A stretch of DNA of 64,000 nucleotides from Thalassotalea algicola (GTDB lineage: Bacteria > Pseudomonadota > Gammaproteobacteria > Enterobacterales > Alteromonadaceae). A model generated the notes under the pieces. That model saw only the letters and a list, made by a program, of their open reading frames with translations. It made no database searches and was not told where the DNA came from. A program made the translations under genes and the position numbers. The stretch lies in contig NZ_JABBXH010000002.1 in NCBI RefSeq assembly GCF_012932965.1, forward strand, positions 305,120-369,119, in the 5' to 3' direction. Below are positions 61,863-64,000 of this stretch, in pieces; the stretch's first letter is position 1; each line of letters starts with the position of its first letter.

Positions 61863-62795
61863 TTACTCAAGGTTTAGTTGGTATTTTATTTGTTCGGCAA
61901 CCCTCATCACACTTGCTCGGCCAATTTCTATTGCTTCTTGTGCACGATGAAACTCCATAATGCCTATATGGCCAAGTTTAGGACTTAGCAAAATATCTGG
62001 TGGATCTCCGGCTAAACGTGAGCGAGTGACTCTGTCTTGCATAATGTCTAATGCGTTAGACATGCAGTTAATTAAACTTGGTGGAGTTGGCTTGTCAGGC
62101 TTGGCTTGTTTGGGTTCTTTTTCTTCTGACGAGAAGGCTGACTCCCACCATTGACTAAAGCTTTCCATACTTTTATTCATAAACTGATTAAATTTATCTT
62201 CATTTTTCTTTTGTTGCTGATTGTGCAATTCTGTTTCTGCGGGATTAAAATCTGAACCCAAATTTACCGCGATAACAATATCTACACCAAGCTGTCGACA
62301 AAGGGTTACAGGTACAGGATTGACCACGGCACCATCTAACAGCCAGCGATTTTGAAAACGATGCGGAGGGAAGATGCCTGGAATAGAACAAGAAGCTCTT
62401 ACCGCGTCTAACGTGCTTCCTTCACTAAAAATTATTTCTTGTCCACGGCGCATATCGGTGGCCACAGCAGAGAAAGGAATAGTTAAGTCTTGAATATTTT
62501 CCGTGGCAAAATCATCTGTTAACTTAGCAAATACCTTTTCACCGGACACCAACCCACCTTTTTGCATGCTGACGCCCATTAATTTAGCAACTTGCCATTC
62601 TGTTAAATCACTAACCCATGACTTTAGCTCGGACAAGTTGCCTGCGCAGTATGCTGCACCAACATAGGAGCCAATACTGCAACCAGACACGGCACTGACT
62701 TTTACCCCTAGCTCTTCAAGTGCTTCAATAATGCCAATGTGAGCCCAACCACGAGCCGCACCACTTCCTAAGGCTAGTCCTATTTTAATAGTCAT
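61863..62795 (-). CDS. rssA: Patatin-like phospholipase, RssA type
   Basis: 310 residues. Oxyanion GSGAARGWAHIG (10-21), nucleophile G38-C-S40-I-G42 and dyad Asp154 in LLDGAVVNPVPV. The remainder matches RssA/YchK-type proteins: GGLVSGEKVF, IPFSAVATDMRRGQEIIFSEGSTLDAVRASCSIPGIFPP, IVIAVNLGSD, and a later charged insert (about 200-250) followed by MSNALDIMQDRVTRSRLAGDPPDILLSPKLGHIGIMEFHRAQEAIEIGR. Serine lipase or esterase acting on membrane lipids; no signal peptide. AGG before the ATG. Convergent with lacZ. Confidence 0.93.
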   Translation of the reverse strand: MTIKIGLALGSGAARGWAHIGIIEALEELGVKVSAVSGCSIGSYVGAAYCAGNLSELKSWVSDLTEWQVAKLMGVSMQKGGLVSGEKVFAKLTDDFATENIQDLTIPFSAVATDMRRGQEIIFSEGSTLDAVRASCSIPGIFPPHRFQNRWLLDGAVVNPVPVTLCRQLGVDIVIAVNLGSDFNPAETELHNQQQKKNEDKFNQFMNKSMESFSQWWESAFSSEEKEPKQAKPDKPTPPSLINCMSNALDIMQDRVTRSRLAGDPPDILLSPKLGHIGIMEFHRAQEAIEIGRASVMRVAEQIKYQLNLE

Positions 62796-62861
62796 TCTAA
62801 TTACCTGATATTTTCCATGAAATTGTTATTTGATAAAGATTTAACTAGTGTTTATCGAATA

Positions 62862-63311
62862 TTAAGCGCGTTCATCTTTTGGAGAATCCATTACCACGTG
62901 AGTAGTGATGGTGCTAACCTGAGGAATAGCGCCAAGTACATTAGCATGAAATAGTTTAAACGACTTAATGTCTTTAGTTTCTATACGTAATATATACTCA
63001 AATGCGCCGGTGACATTATGGCATTCCTTCACTTCGTTTGCGTTTTCTACGGCTTTTTCAAAAGCCAATTGTGACTCAGTGGAGTGTTCGTTTAAGCCAA
63101 TACCCACCATCGCGATAAAGTTATTACCAAGTAATTCGGCGTCTAATACCGCGCGATAGCCTTTAATAATGCCACGGGCTTCCAATTCTTGTACACGCCG
63201 TAAGCAAGCAGAAGGGGATAAACCAATTTTTTCAGCCAGCTCACTATTAGCAATTCGACCATTATTTTTTAATTCTTGCAATATTTGTTCGTTAAATGTG
63301 TCATTTTTCAT
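62862..63311 (-). CDS. Lrp/AsnC-family transcriptional regulator
   Basis: 149 residues from the ATG at 63311; an alternative ATG at 63332 would add seven residues (MGFAQLI) without a ribosome site. HTH FNEQILQELKNNGRIANSELAEKIGLSPSACLRRVQELEARGIIKGYRAVLDAELLG, then the RAM ligand domain (about 70-140, FIAMVGIGLNEHS and ECHNVTGAFEYILRIETKDIKSFKLFHANVLGAIPQVSTITTHVVM). Amino-acid-responsive regulator. Divergent from the LysE exporter 108 bases away, a pairing well known for regulators of amino-acid efflux. Confidence 0.92.
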   Translation of the reverse strand: MKNDTFNEQILQELKNNGRIANSELAEKIGLSPSACLRRVQELEARGIIKGYRAVLDAELLGNNFIAMVGIGLNEHSTESQLAFEKAVENANEVKECHNVTGAFEYILRIETKDIKSFKLFHANVLGAIPQVSTITTHVVMDSPKDERA

Positions 63312-63418
63312 GATTAGTTGTGCAAAACCCATAAGTTAAGACATTTTTAGCTGAATAATTTCGTGACGTCTAGTTTAAAATTGCTTTATCTGAACCCGTA
63401 AGCCTGTGAGAACTAAAA

Positions 63419-64000
63419 ATGAGTTATGAATTATTTGCTGCCTTATCGGTATTTGCCTTTGTGTCTTCAATTACCCCTGGGCCAAATAATATAATGCTGA
63501 TGAATTCTGGTGCCAATTATGGGGTGCGTAAAACCGTGCCACATGCCCTTGGTGTAGGAATTGGTTTTACCTTAATGATAGTGTTAGTAGGTTTAGGTAT
63601 TGTTCAAATATTTGATGCTTTTCCTGTTAGCTACCAAGTTTTAAAGTACGTCAGTATCGCTTACCTACTGTATTTGGCGCTCAAAATTGCTATGTCGGGC
63701 ACTAAGTCTCCATCGGAAGAGAAAAAATCGAGACCCATGACTTTTTTCCAGGCGGTACTGTTTCAATGGGTGAACCCCAAAGCGTGGACAATGGCGTTAA
63801 CGGCTATCAGTATTTATGCGCCCTCTCAAAGTATTATGGCAGTAATCCTTGTAGCGGCAGTCTTTGGTGCTATTAACTTCCCTTGTATTAGTTCTTGGGT
63901 GGTTTTAGGTAAAAAAATGCAAATTGTTTTGAACAATGAAAGGCGACTAAGAATATTTAATGTTTCGATGGCACTAATGCTCATTGGTTCTGTTGTACCA
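63419..64000 (+). CDS. LysE-family amino-acid exporter, incomplete at the window end
   Basis: 194 codons seen, no stop before 64000. MSYELFAALSVFAFVSSITPGPNNIMLMNSGANYGVRKTVPHALGVGIGF is the LysE/RhtB start (SITPGPNN motif). Later QAVLFQWVNPKAWTMALTAISIY and a helix near NFPCISSWVVLGKKMQ follow the family order; six helices expected. Exports amino acids or related metabolites. Its divergent Lrp-family neighbour probably regulates it. About 15-20 residues of a usual member are missing beyond the edge. Confidence 0.93.
   Translation, partial: MSYELFAALSVFAFVSSITPGPNNIMLMNSGANYGVRKTVPHALGVGIGFTLMIVLVGLGIVQIFDAFPVSYQVLKYVSIAYLLYLALKIAMSGTKSPSEEKKSRPMTFFQAVLFQWVNPKAWTMALTAISIYAPSQSIMAVILVAAVFGAINFPCISSWVVLGKKMQIVLNNERRLRIFNVSMALMLIGSVVP

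Overview
The window looks like chromosome from a marine gammaproteobacterium of the Alteromonadales, most likely the Colwelliaceae (Thalassotalea or Colwellia type). This rests on low G+C, the mix of TonB, RND and hut genes, many exported proteins with lone substrate-binding proteins, and integron sites of the Vibrio/Shewanella kind. That placement is inference; no rRNA or other taxonomic marker is present. About 50 protein genes are supported, along with an unusual number of decaying genes (at least six clear pseudogenes or remnants).

Layout. 1-339 is the 3' end of gcvP. 663-14740 is an accessory block of exported proteins: two NTF2-like proteins, a metallo-beta-lactamase-fold protein with a degenerate active site, two paralogous beta-lactamase/PBP-fold serine hydrolases, a substrate-binding protein, a polysaccharide deacetylase, two beta-propeller proteins and a membrane-anchored CadC/TolB/TPR regulator. 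The block carries a duplication. A divergent pair (hydrolase on minus, regulator on plus) occurs at 7939-11712 with an intact regulator and at 3007-4720 with a wrecked one. The deacetylase also has a decayed second copy at 13831-14740. 14971-26858 holds mostly housekeeping or metabolic genes (NUDIX, cyclophilin, CreA, AbgT transporter, NfsB, YjdM, a Fur-type-controlled TonB receptor with a thioredoxin-like partner, an acyl-CoA-synthetase-like enzyme), with a remnant of a glutathionyl-hydroquinone reductase and a cytochrome b561 gene broken by one stop codon.

26949-38838 carries an MDR oxidoreductase, a nitrilase-fold lipoprotein without its catalytic cysteine, a haloalkane dehalogenase, MtfA, an internally deleted outer-membrane-protein remnant, another substrate-binding protein, a three-gene 2-oxoacid:acceptor oxidoreductase operon with its own flavin/iron-sulfur partner, a bicupin protein and an exported coiled-coil protein. 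38835-41363 is a small integron-type cassette cluster without an integrase. Three well-matching attC sites are seen, one on plus and two on minus, around short genes of unknown function, and one edge carries a truncated NTF2-like gene.

42142-46574 is a histidine-utilisation operon: HutC repressor behind two TGTATATACA operators, HutH, and a long animal-type HutU. The remainder contains a VOC protein and LysR regulator, threonine aldolase downstream of a dihaem-cytochrome/rhodanese fusion, an RND efflux pair behind a Fur-box-like site, a third lone substrate-binding protein, an alpha/beta hydrolase, a divergent LysR/SDR pair, a LacZ-type beta-galactosidase, an RssA-type patatin protein, an Lrp-family regulator, and the start of a divergent LysE exporter running off the end.

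The parts most worth follow-up are the bidirectional attC cluster, the duplicated regulator/hydrolase module with one copy decaying around a CAAAA microsatellite, the KorABC-like operon, the Fur-box TonB receptor with a CSMCG plug motif plus a CSWC thioredoxin-fold partner, and the cytochrome-rhodanese fusion.
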